From contig NZ_CP045178.1 in NCBI RefSeq assembly GCF_009296025.1, positions 7,316,001-7,380,000 on the forward strand: DNA of 64,000 bases, written 5' to 3'. Position 1 is the stretch's first letter. Each line of letters begins with the position of its first letter. Made by a program: the position numbers and the translations under genes. Shown here piece after piece: positions 1-8,793 of the stretch. The DNA is from Streptomyces tsukubensis (lineage in GTDB: Bacteria; Actinomycetota; Actinomycetes; Streptomycetales; Streptomycetaceae). The notes beneath the pieces were generated by a model. The model was not told where the DNA came from and searched no databases. It saw nothing but the letters and a program-made list of their open reading frames with translations.

Positions 1-543
1 CGGGTCCTCTTGATCGGCCCACGCGTAGCGGCCCTCGCCCGGCTCGCCGCCGCACTGCGCACGACGGGCGTCGGCGCGGAGATCACCGGCGACGTCTCCG
101 TCGTCCCCGCCGAGGAACTGCGCACCTACGGAGCCGTCGTCTTCGGCGTACGCGTCGACGCCTGCGAGAAGGCAGCGGTACGGGCCTCCTTCGAGCGGGC
201 CCACGCCGACGTCGCCTACGTCGACGGGGTCGCCCCCGTCGTCCCGGTCCTGGTCGCCCAGATCGAACAGGCCCTCGACCGAGGCCGCGCCCGGCTCCAC
301 AGACTCGCGGGACTCGTGGCGGCCGAGGGGGCGGCCGACATCGAGGTCACCTCCACCTGCCGGGTACGGCTGACCGCCTACCGTCTCGACCGGCTCTCCC
401 GCACCCACGTCCACGAGGTCTACGAAGGCGTGCTGGAGCCGGGCATCCACCGGGTCCCCCTCGACGCGAAGGCCGCCAGAGGTGAGACGTATCTGGTGGC
501 ACGGGCCACGGACAGCGTGCTGGTGGCGTCCCCCGCACGCTGA
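1..543 (+). CDS. Unknown protein, 5' truncated
   Basis: The reading frame is open from base 1 (Arg-Val-Leu-Leu-Ile-Gly...) to a TGA at 541-543, so the true start lies upstream of the window and only about 180 residues are visible. The first residues look like a beta-strand followed by a Gly-Pro turn, as in a Rossmann-type or flavodoxin-like fold, but no cofactor motif is convincing. The C-terminal half (about 115-180) is rich in beta-strand-like hydrophobic alternation. I do not recognise the family. It precedes the ABC-F gene by 86 bp on the same strand and could share transcription with it. The frame is well supported by GC-rich third positions. Confidence 0.6.
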   Translation, partial: RVLLIGPRVAALARLAAALRTTGVGAEITGDVSVVPAEELRTYGAVVFGVRVDACEKAAVRASFERAHADVAYVDGVAPVVPVLVAQIEQALDRGRARLHRLAGLVAAEGAADIEVTSTCRVRLTAYRLDRLSRTHVHEVYEGVLEPGIHRVPLDAKAARGETYLVARATDSVLVASPAR

Positions 544-629
544 AGGCGCCTCGGGTGACCGCGTCGGCAGGGGTGCGCCCCCTGCCGATTCCGACACCAC
601 CACGCCGTCTCGCTAGGATTCGGCATCTT

Positions 630-2267
630 ATGACTGCCACCCTCGTCGCCAAGGACCTCGCCGCCGGCCACGGTGATCGCTCGCTCTTCTCGGGACTCGA
701 CCTCGTCGTCGCCCCCGGGGACGTGATCGGTCTCGTCGGAGCCAACGGCGCGGGCAAGTCCACCCTGCTGCGCCTCTTCGCCGGGCTCGACACCCCGGAG
801 AGCGGGGCGCTGCGGCTCACCCCGCCGACCGCCACCGTCGGCCACCTGCCGCAGGAGCCCGAGCGCAGGCCCGGCGAGAGCGTACGGGAGTTCCTCGCCC
901 GCAGGACCGGTGTCGCCGCCGCCCAGCGTGAACTGGACGACACCACCCAGGCCCTCGTGGACGAGGTGGCCGGCGCAGACGACGCCTATGCGACGGCGCT
1001 CGACCGCTGGCTGGCGCTGGGCGGCGCCGACCTCGACGAGCGGGCCGAGGAGGTCGCCGCCACACTCGGCCTGACCATCGGACTCGACCTGCCGATGACC
1101 GCGCTCTCCGGAGGCCAGGCGGCCCGCGCGGGCCTCGCCTCCCTGCTGCTCTCGCGCTACGACGTCTTCCTCCTCGACGAGCCGACCAACGACCTCGACC
1201 TGGACGGACTTGAGCGGCTGGAACGCTTCGTCACGGGGCTGCGGGCCGGCACCGTCCTGGTCAGCCACGACCGCGAGTTCCTGGCCCGCACGGCCACCAA
1301 GATCCTCGAACTCGACCTGGCACAGGGGCGGATCAGCCTCTACGGAGGCGGCTACGAGGCCTACCTGGAGGAGCGGGACGTCGCCCGCAGGCACGCGCGT
1401 GAGGAGTACGAGGAGTACTCCGACAAGCGGTCGGCACTGGAGGGCCGCGCCCAGATGCAGCGCGGCTGGATGGACAAGGGCGTGAAGAACGCCCGCCGCA
1501 AGGCGACCGACAACGACAAGGTGGGACGCAAGTTCCGCAGTGAGGCCAGCGAGAAACAGGCGGCCAAGGCCAGGCAGACCCAGCGCATGATCGAACGCCT
1601 CGACACCGTCGAGGAGCCGCGCAAGGAGTGGGAGCTGCGGATGGAGATCGCCGCGGCCCCCCGCTCGGGCTCCGTGGTCGCCACGCTGCGCGACGCCGTG
1701 GCACACCGGGGTGACTTCACCTTCGGCCCGGTCTCGCTCCAGATCGACTGGGCCGACCGGGTCGCCATCACCGGCGCCAACGGCTCGGGCAAGTCGACCC
1801 TGCTGGCGGCGCTCCTCGGCAGGCTGCCGCTTGACGAGGGTCACACGGCGCTCGGCCCCGGCGTGATCGTCGGTGAGGTCGACCAGGCGCGCGGGCTCTT
1901 CGACGGAGCTGAGCCGCTGCTCGACGCGTTCCAGACGGCCGTGCCGGAGACGGAGCCGGCGGAGATCCGCACGCTGCTGGCCAAGTTCGGACTGAAGGCC
2001 GCGCACGTGCTGCGCCCCGCGGCCACGCTCTCGCCCGGCGAACGCACCCGGGCCGCACTGGCGCTGCTCCAGGGCAGGGGCGTCAACCTCCTGGTCCTCG
2101 ACGAACCGACCAACCACCTCGACCTGGCCGCCATCGAACAGCTGGAATCGGCGCTCGACACGTACGAGGGAACACTGCTGCTGGTCACCCACGACCGCAG
2201 GATGCTGGACGCCGTCCGCACCACCCGCCGCGTCGAGATCACAGAAGGACGACTGAGCGAACGCTGA
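630..2267 (+). CDS. ABC-F family ATP-binding protein
   Basis: A 545-aa soluble protein with two ABC ATPase domains and no membrane segments, the ABC-F architecture. These proteins act on ribosomes (translation factors or antibiotic-protection proteins) rather than in transport. The first Walker A (GANGAGKST) is near residues 37-45, with signature LSGGQ and Walker B FLLDEPTND. A charged linker of about 80 residues follows, then a second Walker A (GANGSGKST), a divergent signature LSPGE, and Walker B LVLDEPTNH. The ATG at 630 was chosen because the domain begins directly after it; the in-frame start at 555 adds only an unstructured Arg/Pro-rich stretch. Whether it gives drug resistance cannot be judged from sequence. 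Confidence 0.92.
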   Translation: MTATLVAKDLAAGHGDRSLFSGLDLVVAPGDVIGLVGANGAGKSTLLRLFAGLDTPESGALRLTPPTATVGHLPQEPERRPGESVREFLARRTGVAAAQRELDDTTQALVDEVAGADDAYATALDRWLALGGADLDERAEEVAATLGLTIGLDLPMTALSGGQAARAGLASLLLSRYDVFLLDEPTNDLDLDGLERLERFVTGLRAGTVLVSHDREFLARTATKILELDLAQGRISLYGGGYEAYLEERDVARRHAREEYEEYSDKRSALEGRAQMQRGWMDKGVKNARRKATDNDKVGRKFRSEASEKQAAKARQTQRMIERLDTVEEPRKEWELRMEIAAAPRSGSVVATLRDAVAHRGDFTFGPVSLQIDWADRVAITGANGSGKSTLLAALLGRLPLDEGHTALGPGVIVGEVDQARGLFDGAEPLLDAFQTAVPETEPAEIRTLLAKFGLKAAHVLRPAATLSPGERTRAALALLQGRGVNLLVLDEPTNHLDLAAIEQLESALDTYEGTLLLVTHDRRMLDAVRTTRRVEITEGRLSER

Positions 2268-2290
2268 CGGCGCGGCGTGACCCGGGACGC

Positions 2291-2351
2291 ACGAGCACGG
2301 CGGCCGAATCCCGGAGTACGTGCGCTCCGCGGGCCCGGCCGCCGTGCTCGT
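2291..2351. terminator. Convergent terminator hairpin
   Basis: A perfect 16-bp inverted repeat (ACGAGCACGGCGGCCG at 2291-2306 and its complement at 2336-2351) surrounds a 29-nt loop. It lies between the ends of the convergent ABC-F and tex genes and could serve both. There is no T-run, which is common for Streptomyces terminators. Confidence 0.7.
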
Positions 2352-2372
2352 GTCACCTCATGTCACCGGGTG

Positions 2373-2428
2373 GGGGCACGGCGACCCGCGTCCACCGCGA
2401 GGGGCACGGCGACCCGCGTCCACCGCGG
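2373..2428. repeat. 28-bp tandem duplication
   Basis: Two adjacent 28-bp copies (2373-2400 and 2401-2428) begin GGGGCACGGCGACCCGCG and differ only in the last base. They sit between the terminator hairpin and the end of tex, outside both genes. Confidence 0.9.
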
Positions 2429-2441
2429 TGGCCCGGTGCTG

Positions 2442-4889
2442 TCAGCCGCGCCCGCGCCCCTTCCCGCGCTCGCCGCCCCGCTCCTCGTTCCGCGTCAGAC
2501 CGGCGCGCCGCAGGGCGTCCGCCATCGCGCTGTTGGCCGGCGGCGGCCCCGACTGCCCGCCCCTGGGCCCGCGCTGCTGCGGAGTCCTGGGCTCGGCGCC
2601 ACGCTTCTGACCCCGCTCTCCGCCGCGCCGCTCGCCGCCGCCCTGCCGCTCTCCGCCGCCCTGCTCACCGCCGCGTCGCTCGCGCCCGCCCCCGCCGCCC
2701 CGCGCGGGCGCCTCGTCGTCGAGCCGCAGCGTCAGCGAGATGCGCTTGCGCGGGATGTCGATCTCCTGGACCTTCACCCGCACGACGTCGCCGGGCTTCA
2801 CCACGTCCCTGGGGTCCTTCACGAACGTCCTCGACATGGCGGAGACATGGACGAGCCCGTCCTGGTGCACGCCCACGTCCACGAAGGCGCCGAACGCGGC
2901 GACGTTGGTGACGACCCCTTCGAGGACCATCCCCTGCTCCAGGTCGGACAGTTTCTCCACGCCCTCCTTGAAGGTCGCGGTCCTGAACGCGGGTCGCGGG
3001 TCACGGCCCGGCTTGTCCAGTTCGCTGAGGATGTCGGTGACCGTCGGCAGACCGAAGCTCTCGTCCACGAAGTCCTGCGGCCGCAGCGACCTGAGCGTCG
3101 CCGTGTTGCCGATGAGTGACGCGACCTCCCCGCCGGTCGCCTTCACCATGCGGCGCACCACCGGATACGCCTCGGGGTGCACGCTTGAGGCGTCCAGGGG
3201 GTCCTCACCGTCCCGGATGCGCAGGAAGCCCGCGCACTGCTCGTACGCCTTGGGGCCGAGCCTGGCCACACCCTTCAGCTCCTTGCGGGAACGGAAGGGG
3301 CCGTGCGTGTCGCGGTGCGTCACGATGTTCTCCGCGAGACCCGAGCCGATGCCCGACACCCGGGAGAGCAGCGGCACGGACGCGGTGTTCACGTCGACCC
3401 CCACGCCGTTCACACAGTCCTCCACGACGGCGTCGAGCGAGCGCGACAGCTTCACCTCGGACAGGTCGTGCTGGTACTGGCCGACACCGATCGACTTCGG
3501 GTCGATCTTGACCAGCTCGGCGAGCGGGTCCTGGAGCCTGCGGGCGATGGAGACGGCGCCGCGCAGCGACACGTCGAGCTCGGGCAGTTCCTGCGAGGCG
3601 TAGGCGGAGGCCGAGTAGACGGAGGCGCCCGCCTCGGAGACCATCACCTTCGTGAGCCCCAGTTCGGGACGGGCCGCGCACAGCTCACCCGCCAGCTTGT
3701 CCGTCTCGCGGGACGCCGTGCCGTTGCCGATCGCGATCAGGTCGACGTTGTGCTTCTCGGCGAGCCGTGCAAGCGTCGCCAGCGAGTCGTCCCAGCGGTT
3801 GCGCGGGGCATGCGGGTAGATCGTGTCGGTCGCCACGACCTTGCCCGTGGCGTCCACGACGGCCACCTTCACACCCGTACGCAGGCCGGGGTCGAGGCCC
3901 AGCGTCGCCCGTGTCCCCGCGGGCGCCGCGAGGAGCAGGTCCCGCAGGTTCGACGCGAAGACCCTGACCGCCTCGTCCTCGGCCTCGGTGCGCAGCCGCA
4001 GCCGCAGGTCGATGCCGAGGTGGACGAGGATGCGGGTCCGCCACGCCCAGCGCACGGTGTCCGCGAGCCACGCGTCGCCCGGCCTGCCCCGGTCCGCGAT
4101 CCCGAAGCGCTGTGCGACGACGGCCTCGAACGACGAGCGGCCCTCCGTGGGCTCCTCCGGTTCGAGGACCAGGTCGAGGGCCTCTTCCTTCTCGCCGCGG
4201 AGCATGGCGAGGATCCGGTGCGAGGGGAGCGCGCCGAAGGGCTCGGAGAAGTCGAAGTAGTCGGCGAACTTCGCGCCGGCCTCCTCCTTGCCCTCCTTCA
4301 CCCGCGCCGCGAGACGCCCGCGCGTCCACATGCGTGTCCGTAGTTCCCCGATGAGGTCGGGGTCCTCGGCGAACCGCTCGGAGAGGATCGCGCGGGCCCC
4401 GTCCAGCGCGGCCTGCGCGTCGGCCACGCCCTTGTCCGCGTCGACGAACGCGCCTGCCGCGTCGGACGGTGCCACCGACGGGTCGCCGAGCAGGCTGTCC
4501 GCGAGCGGTTCGAGCCCGGCCTCCCTGGCCGTCTGGGCCTTGGTGCGCCGCTTCTTCTTGAACGGCAGATAGATGTCCTCAAGGCGTGCCTTGGTGTCGG
4601 CGCCGAGGATGGACGCCCGCAGGTCGTCCGTGAGCTTGCCCTGCTCGTTCACCGCGTCGAGGACGGCGGTGCGCCGTTCCTCCAACTCCCGCAGATACCG
4701 CAGCCGCTCCTCCAGGGTGCGCAGCTGGGCGTCGTCCAGGGTCTCGGTGGCTTCCTTGCGGTAGCGGGCGATGAAGGGCACGGTCGAACCGCTGTCGAGC
4801 AGTTCGACCGCGGCCTTCACCTGCCGCTCCCGTACGCCGAGCTCTTCGGCAATCCTGCCTTCGATGGACCCTACGAGGGGTGTCGTCAC
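2442..4889 (-). CDS. tex: Tex family S1 RNA-binding transcription accessory protein
   Basis: An 815-aa Tex-family protein. Tex binds RNA/DNA and transcription complexes and is essential or stress-related in several bacteria. The order is as expected: an N-terminal helical domain (VGSIEGRIAEELG...), a YqgF/RNase H-like domain around 320-450 (TLGLDPGLRTGVKVAVVD), helix-hairpin-helix segments around 490-560 (VSGIGSGLAENIV), and an S1 domain near 640-710 (VLEGVVTNVAAFGAFVDVGVHQDGLVHVS). The last 90 residues are a low-complexity Arg-Gly-Gly/Glu-rich tail, longer than in E. coli-type Tex and probably extra RNA-binding surface. The GTG at 4889 was chosen because homologues begin close to TTPLVGSIEGRIAEE; the longer frame adds an atypical extension. 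Confidence 0.93.
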   Translation of the reverse strand: MTTPLVGSIEGRIAEELGVRERQVKAAVELLDSGSTVPFIARYRKEATETLDDAQLRTLEERLRYLRELEERRTAVLDAVNEQGKLTDDLRASILGADTKARLEDIYLPFKKKRRTKAQTAREAGLEPLADSLLGDPSVAPSDAAGAFVDADKGVADAQAALDGARAILSERFAEDPDLIGELRTRMWTRGRLAARVKEGKEEAGAKFADYFDFSEPFGALPSHRILAMLRGEKEEALDLVLEPEEPTEGRSSFEAVVAQRFGIADRGRPGDAWLADTVRWAWRTRILVHLGIDLRLRLRTEAEDEAVRVFASNLRDLLLAAPAGTRATLGLDPGLRTGVKVAVVDATGKVVATDTIYPHAPRNRWDDSLATLARLAEKHNVDLIAIGNGTASRETDKLAGELCAARPELGLTKVMVSEAGASVYSASAYASQELPELDVSLRGAVSIARRLQDPLAELVKIDPKSIGVGQYQHDLSEVKLSRSLDAVVEDCVNGVGVDVNTASVPLLSRVSGIGSGLAENIVTHRDTHGPFRSRKELKGVARLGPKAYEQCAGFLRIRDGEDPLDASSVHPEAYPVVRRMVKATGGEVASLIGNTATLRSLRPQDFVDESFGLPTVTDILSELDKPGRDPRPAFRTATFKEGVEKLSDLEQGMVLEGVVTNVAAFGAFVDVGVHQDGLVHVSAMSRTFVKDPRDVVKPGDVVRVKVQEIDIPRKRISLTLRLDDEAPARGGGGGRERRGGEQGGGERQGGGERRGGERGQKRGAEPRTPQQRGPRGGQSGPPPANSAMADALRRAGLTRNEERGGERGKGRGRG

Positions 4890-4967
4890 GATCCGGTACC
4901 GCCTTCTCAATGAGCCAGAGGCCAGCATTGTGGCAGGTGGCATCGAGGGCGGGGGAGCGCAGGGCCG

Positions 4968-5111
4968 TCAGGCGCGGCGTGCGCCGCCCCCGCGGCGGGT
5001 CGACCGGGAGGCTCCGCCGAAGAGCCTTGCCACGGCCCTGAACGGCAGTGTGACCACAGTGGCGAGTGCTCCGCCGATCTGGCGAAAGACGTCAGCGATG
5101 GCGCGGAACAT
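4968..5111 (-). CDS. LPFR-motif small protein
   Basis: A 47-aa ORF that begins MFRAIADVFRQIGGAL and contains the LPFR motif in VVTLPFRAVARLFGG, ending in a basic Arg/Gly tail. This matches the small Streptomyces proteins named for their LPFR motif. It forms one amphipathic helix, so it may associate with the membrane; no function is known. The start is an ATG with GGAAGGGG about 7 nt upstream. It lies 78 bp upstream of the tex start on the same strand and could be co-transcribed with tex. Confidence 0.75.
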   Translation of the reverse strand: MFRAIADVFRQIGGALATVVTLPFRAVARLFGGASRSTRRGGGARRA

Positions 5112-5200
5112 GTCGGGCCCCTTCCGTCGGTGTGCGGTGCCCCCTGGGCCGGGCCCGCCTCTCCGGCTGCCCGGCCCGGAAGGCCGTCCGCGTACGGGTT

Positions 5201-5232
5201 ACCACCCGTCACCGCCCCAAACCACCCGTCAC
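5201..5232. promoter_or_regulatory. Direct repeat ahead of the LPFR gene
   Basis: ACCACCCGTCAC occurs at 5201-5212 and again at 5221-5232, exactly 20 bp apart (two helical turns). It lies about 90-120 bp upstream of the LPFR gene start. The even spacing suggests regulator half-sites, but no regulator is known. Confidence 0.3.
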
Positions 5233-5265
5233 ATCCCAAAACCGACCGCCACCGCCGGTGGTAGG

Positions 5266-6129
5266 TCAGTCCTTGCCGAACGCCGAGGGCGGGAACGCCC
5301 CGGCCTCCAGCGCCAGCGTGGAGAACCCCGTCGCCAGCTCTGTGAGCCGTTCGACGTCCTCGGCGCCCAGGTGCTCGTAGGGCGCCCGGTCCAGTCGGTC
5401 GGTCTCCTCCTCGATCTCCTTGCGCAGCTCCGTACCCGCCTCGGTCAGTTCGCCGGAGCTGTCGAGCAGCCCGCGCTCCCGCAGCCGTCCCGCCGCCGCG
5501 TCCCAGTCGTCCTGGGTCCAGCCTCGGGAGCTGAGTACCCACTTGGGGCTCATCCCCTTGCCCGTGGCCGTGTGCGAGATCAGCGCCTCCAGCGGGTCGA
5601 GCTCCGCCGAGTGGAGTACGGAGATGTGCGCGTCACCGCGGTGCTCGCGCAGCAGCGTCGCGGCGTGCCAGTAGGCGAGGTGGGGCTCCTCGGGTACGGG
5701 CAGGTCGGCGTGGGCCGCGTAGACGGGACGGGCCGCCCGGGAGCAGGCCTCGGTGGCGCGCAGGGCCAGGCGCGCCGCCTCGGCCATCGCGGGCGAGTCG
5801 GGCGCCCCGTCGCCGAGCAGGCGGCGCAGGGTGGTGTCGACCGCGCGCAGCCGCGCCTGGAGCACGGTGCCGGGGAAGGCGGTGCCCCACACGGCGGGAA
5901 CGTGGCGGGAGACCAGCTCGTGGTTGAAGTTGTAGAAGGTCGCGGTCACCGTGCCCGCGCCGACCTGACCCATCGCGGCGGCGCGGGTCGCGAAGTACAC
6001 GGCGGAGCGGTCGGTGAGTCCGAGTTGTGCCATCTCCTTGCCCAGATCCGGTGAGAAGTAGTGGGCGGAGTGCACGAGATTGATCACATTGTGGCAGTGG
6101 CGTCCTGCGCGCGGAGCGAGCTTAGTCAT
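5266..6129 (-). CDS. SCO6745-like helical protein
   Basis: A 287-aa soluble protein resembling the Streptomyces SCO6745/SalK-like family of unknown function. It begins HCHNVINLVHSAHYFSPD after a short basic leader, a strongly conserved start for this family, and is predicted mostly alpha-helical. The C-terminal third (from about residue 195) looks like a winged-helix module (WTQDDWDAAAGRLRERGLLD ... GELTEAGTELRKEIEEETD), so DNA or regulatory binding is possible. It lies 23 bp downstream of the enoyl-CoA hydratase gene on the same strand, so the two are probably one transcript. The ATG start at 6129 is the only one consistent with the family N-terminus. Confidence 0.75.
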   Translation of the reverse strand: MTKLAPRAGRHCHNVINLVHSAHYFSPDLGKEMAQLGLTDRSAVYFATRAAAMGQVGAGTVTATFYNFNHELVSRHVPAVWGTAFPGTVLQARLRAVDTTLRRLLGDGAPDSPAMAEAARLALRATEACSRAARPVYAAHADLPVPEEPHLAYWHAATLLREHRGDAHISVLHSAELDPLEALISHTATGKGMSPKWVLSSRGWTQDDWDAAAGRLRERGLLDSSGELTEAGTELRKEIEEETDRLDRAPYEHLGAEDVERLTELATGFSTLALEAGAFPPSAFGKD

Positions 6130-6152
6130 GGCTGAACGTTACCGACTGGTAG

Positions 6153-6974
6153 TTACGTTGAACAGTCCGGCCCCGCGGTCCGTTTCGGCCGTATCGGCGG
6201 CGCCCAGGTGAACCTGGGCTCCCTGCGTTCGAGGAAGGCCGCGACCCCCTCGGCCGTATCGCCGCTCGCGTTGGCCTGGCGGGCCCAGTGGGCGGCCCGG
6301 CCGTCGATCCCGTCGGCGAACTCCTTGGCGGCGGCCTGGGTGAGCTGCGAGCGGCCGGCCAGCGTCGCCGTGAAGTCCGCGACCCGCTCCGCGAGCGATT
6401 CCACGCCGTGCACCTCGTCCACCAGACCGGTACGCAGGGCCCGTTCGGGGCCGATCGTCTCGCCGGAGAACAGCAGCAACTTCGTCGTCGCCGGACCCAC
6501 CAGCGACACCAGCCGCCGCGTCGAGCTGTCCGGATACACGATGCCGAGCTTCGCGGGCGTCACCCCGAAGAGGGCGCTGTCGTCGGCGAAGCGCAGGTCG
6601 CAGGCGGCGGCGAGCTGGCAGCCACCGCCGACGCAGTGCCCTCGTACGACGGCGAGTGTGGGCTTGGGAAAGGCCGCGAGCGCTTCCTCGGCCCGTACGG
6701 CGAGCTCCTGGGGCGCCGTCTCCCCGTCGGCTCCCGCGCCGTTCGCGCCCGCGCCGCCCCCCGTGCGCAGGGAGGAGATGTCCGCCCCCGCGCAGAAGGT
6801 GGCGCCCTCCCCTGTCAGTACGAGTGCGCGCACCCCCGGGTCCACGGCCAGCCGTTCGAGCAGCGGAGGCAGCGACCGCCACATGGACGGGGTCATCGCG
6901 TTGCGTTTGGCGGGGTGGTGGATGACGACGGTCGCGACCGAGTCGCCGACGCGGTGCAGTAGCTGCGGGTCCAT
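6153..6974 (-). CDS. Enoyl-CoA hydratase/isomerase family protein
   Basis: A 273-aa crotonase-fold protein. The first oxyanion-hole motif is CAGADISSL and the second is in VGGGCQLAAACDLRFA, where the peptide NH groups stabilise a CoA-thioester enolate. The catalytic Glu pair of classical enoyl-CoA hydratase is not obvious: the region after GIVYPDSSTRR has Asp where Glu is often found. Another crotonase reaction, such as isomerase or hydrolase, is therefore possible. A Gly/Ala-rich insert (GGGAGANGAGAD) sits between the two motifs. The ATG at 6974 (MDPQLLHRVGDSVATV) was chosen because the longer frame adds a Cys/Pro-rich extension unlike the family. Confidence 0.85.
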   Translation of the reverse strand: MDPQLLHRVGDSVATVVIHHPAKRNAMTPSMWRSLPPLLERLAVDPGVRALVLTGEGATFCAGADISSLRTGGGAGANGAGADGETAPQELAVRAEEALAAFPKPTLAVVRGHCVGGGCQLAAACDLRFADDSALFGVTPAKLGIVYPDSSTRRLVSLVGPATTKLLLFSGETIGPERALRTGLVDEVHGVESLAERVADFTATLAGRSQLTQAAAKEFADGIDGRAAHWARQANASGDTAEGVAAFLERREPRFTWAPPIRPKRTAGPDCST

Positions 6975-7104
6975 GGGCCGGATGCTAAGCGGTACGGGAC
7001 ACGTGGCTGAATCGCGGTGGGGAGGTGGCCGGGAAAGGGGGGTGCGCGGGTGCGAAGCGCAGGACAGCGGCGCGCGACAGCACCGCGCGAAAACAGGAGA
7101 ACAG

Positions 7105-7140
7105 ATGACAGAGAAACCGCAGGAACAGTCGAACACCTGA
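7105..7140 (+). other. Micro-ORF with strong Shine-Dalgarno site
   Basis: An 11-codon ORF (ATG to TGA, peptide MTEKPQEQSNT) is preceded by a perfect AGGAG five bases upstream. Its stop overlaps a small palindrome TGACACTGTCA (7138-7148). It lies between the divergent enoyl-CoA hydratase and RsbW-like ATPase genes and may be a leader peptide for the ATPase gene, or chance. The peptide resembles nothing I know. Confidence 0.3.
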
Positions 7141-7270
7141 CACTGTCATACGCCAATGATCATATTCCGTCGATAGTCGCCGACTTTTGTTCACTTCCGC
7201 GGGATGAACCAGTCTGTTCCCAACACTCGTGTGTGTGGCGACAATCGAGCGCGGGGACGACGACCGGATC

Positions 7271-7774
7271 ATGGACAATCGCGGGAGTGGGAACGGGTCG
7301 CACGACGGTACGGCCCCCCAGGGGCCCGGCGCGGCGCCGCTGCCGCTGCCGTACGAAGGGGTCTGGCGGTTCACGGCCCCCGCGGTCGACGCCTCGGTCC
7401 CCCGGGCACGCCACGCCGTCGGCGATCTCCTGCGGGAGGAGGGCGTGCCGGTCTCCGACGAGGTCACCCAGGGGCTGCTGCTGATCGTCTCCGAACTCGT
7501 CACCAACGCGGTGCGGCACGCCGCTCTGCTCTCGCCCGTCCTCGCGGTCGAGGTCGCCGTGGGTCCCGCCTGGATCCGTCTCTCCGTCGAGGACAGCCAC
7601 CCCTACCGCCCGACAGCCCTGGAGGCCGACCACGGCCGGACGGGCGGCCGCGGGCTGCTGCTGGTCAGGGAGATCGCCAGGGAGGAGGGCGGCGCCTGCG
7701 ACGTCGAGCACACCTCGGGCGGCGGCAAGGTCATCTGGGCCGCGCTCCCGCTGAAGGCGCCCCCTCCGGACTGA
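7271..7774 (+). CDS. ATP-binding protein (RsbW-like HATPase)
   Basis: A 167-aa single-domain GHKL ATPase of the anti-sigma-factor kinase type, very abundant in Streptomyces. The N box is SELVTNAVRHA; the G1 region (DSHPYRPTALEADHG) is degenerate, as usual in this group; the G2 box is GGRGLLLVREIA. Such proteins may phosphorylate anti-sigma antagonists or act as orphan switch kinases. There is no sensor or dimerisation domain. The ATG at 7271 is given; a GTG at 7229 would add 14 residues. Neither has a good ribosome-binding site, so the start is uncertain. No anti-sigma antagonist gene is adjacent. Confidence 0.8.
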   Translation: MDNRGSGNGSHDGTAPQGPGAAPLPLPYEGVWRFTAPAVDASVPRARHAVGDLLREEGVPVSDEVTQGLLLIVSELVTNAVRHAALLSPVLAVEVAVGPAWIRLSVEDSHPYRPTALEADHGRTGGRGLLLVREIAREEGGACDVEHTSGGGKVIWAALPLKAPPPD

Positions 7775-8027
7775 GCGGTCCCGTCCGAAGCCGCTGAGCG
7801 GTTCCGTCTCAAGCCGCCATGCCGGGCCGGGACCCGCACGGCGAAGGGTCCGAACCAGCGGCGACGTGGCCGGGCTCCGCGGCGACGGAGTCGAACCCGA
7901 GGCGAAGGGGGCCGGGCCCCGGAGCGACCGCGCCAGGGCATCCCCCCGGTGCGGGCACCCCGGTCCCTCCCGGTGCGGGGCACCCCGGCGCCGCCCGCGC
8001 CTCAGCGACAGGCTGAGGGACCGCGCC

Positions 8028-8621
8028 TCACCAGCCGGCCGAGGGCCCTGTCATCTCTCTGATCGCGGGCCTCGCCGCGTCCAGTACGGTCATGAACCAG
8101 GCGGAGAAGGCTCCCTCGCCGTGTCGTTCCTTCAGCTCCGCCGCGGTGACGTACGCGGTCTCGCCGACCTCTTCGGGGTCCGGCCGGAGCGCGGCCTGCA
8201 CCAGGCCCACGAACAGATGGTTGAACTCCTGCTCCACGAGTCCTGAGGCCGGGTCGGGGTGGTTGTAGCGGACCGTACCGGCCTCGGCCATCAGCGACGG
8301 CGAGACGCCCAGCTCCTCGTGGGTACGCCGGGCCGCCGCCGCGAAGGGCGCCTCGTCCGGGTAGGGGTGCCCGCAACACGTGTTGGACCAGACACCGGGG
8401 GAGTGGTATTTGCCCAGGGCGCGGCGCTGCAACAGCAGCCGTCCCTGCTCGTCGAAGAGGAAGACGGAGAACGCACGGTGGAGCTGTCCAGGAGGCTGGT
8501 GGGCCGCCAGCTTCTCCGCGGTGCCGATGGTGGCGCCGTCCTCGTCGACCAGCTCCAGCAAGATCGCTTCTCCGGTGCCGTTGGACGAGCTGTTCGCCGC
8601 GGTGGCTGATGTGATCGGCAT
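8028..8621 (-). CDS. idi: Isopentenyl-diphosphate delta-isomerase, type 1
   Basis: A 197-aa Nudix-fold type 1 isopentenyl-diphosphate isomerase, which interconverts isopentenyl and dimethylallyl diphosphate and balances C5 units for isoprenoid synthesis. The catalytic Cys lies in SNTCCGHPYP and the Glu in EQEFNHLFVG. The Nudix-like segment (AAARRTHEELGV) and the final WFMTVLDAARPAI are typical. The second of two nearby ATGs (8621) was chosen because AAGGA lies 6 nt upstream and homologues begin MPIT. It is about 10 kb from the hopanoid operon, which also carries dxs, so it probably feeds the same pathway, although it is separately transcribed. Confidence 0.95.
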   Translation of the reverse strand: MPITSATAANSSSNGTGEAILLELVDEDGATIGTAEKLAAHQPPGQLHRAFSVFLFDEQGRLLLQRRALGKYHSPGVWSNTCCGHPYPDEAPFAAAARRTHEELGVSPSLMAEAGTVRYNHPDPASGLVEQEFNHLFVGLVQAALRPDPEEVGETAYVTAAELKERHGEGAFSAWFMTVLDAARPAIREMTGPSAGW

Positions 8622-8793
8622 ACGCATCCTTCGCTTCGGGCTTCGCGGACAAGTCTGCCGTACGTGAGGGAAAGCTCACGCACTTGGCCGCCCCCGGATG
8701 TTCCGCGTGCGTCGGCGGCGCGCGCTCGGGGCCCCGACCGGCCACCGCGGACGGCCGTACTCCCGGTCGGCCACGGCGTGGCCCGCCACGGCT

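Noticed and set aside
420..2192. A 590-codon open frame on the minus strand
   Set aside because: It lies antisense to the ABC-F gene and its composition (Gly/Val/Arg-rich, no motif) is that of a GC-rich shadow frame.
7878..7905. GAGTCGAACCC-like tRNA T-arm sequence
   Set aside because: No other tRNA arm is present nearby; a chance match in GC-rich DNA.
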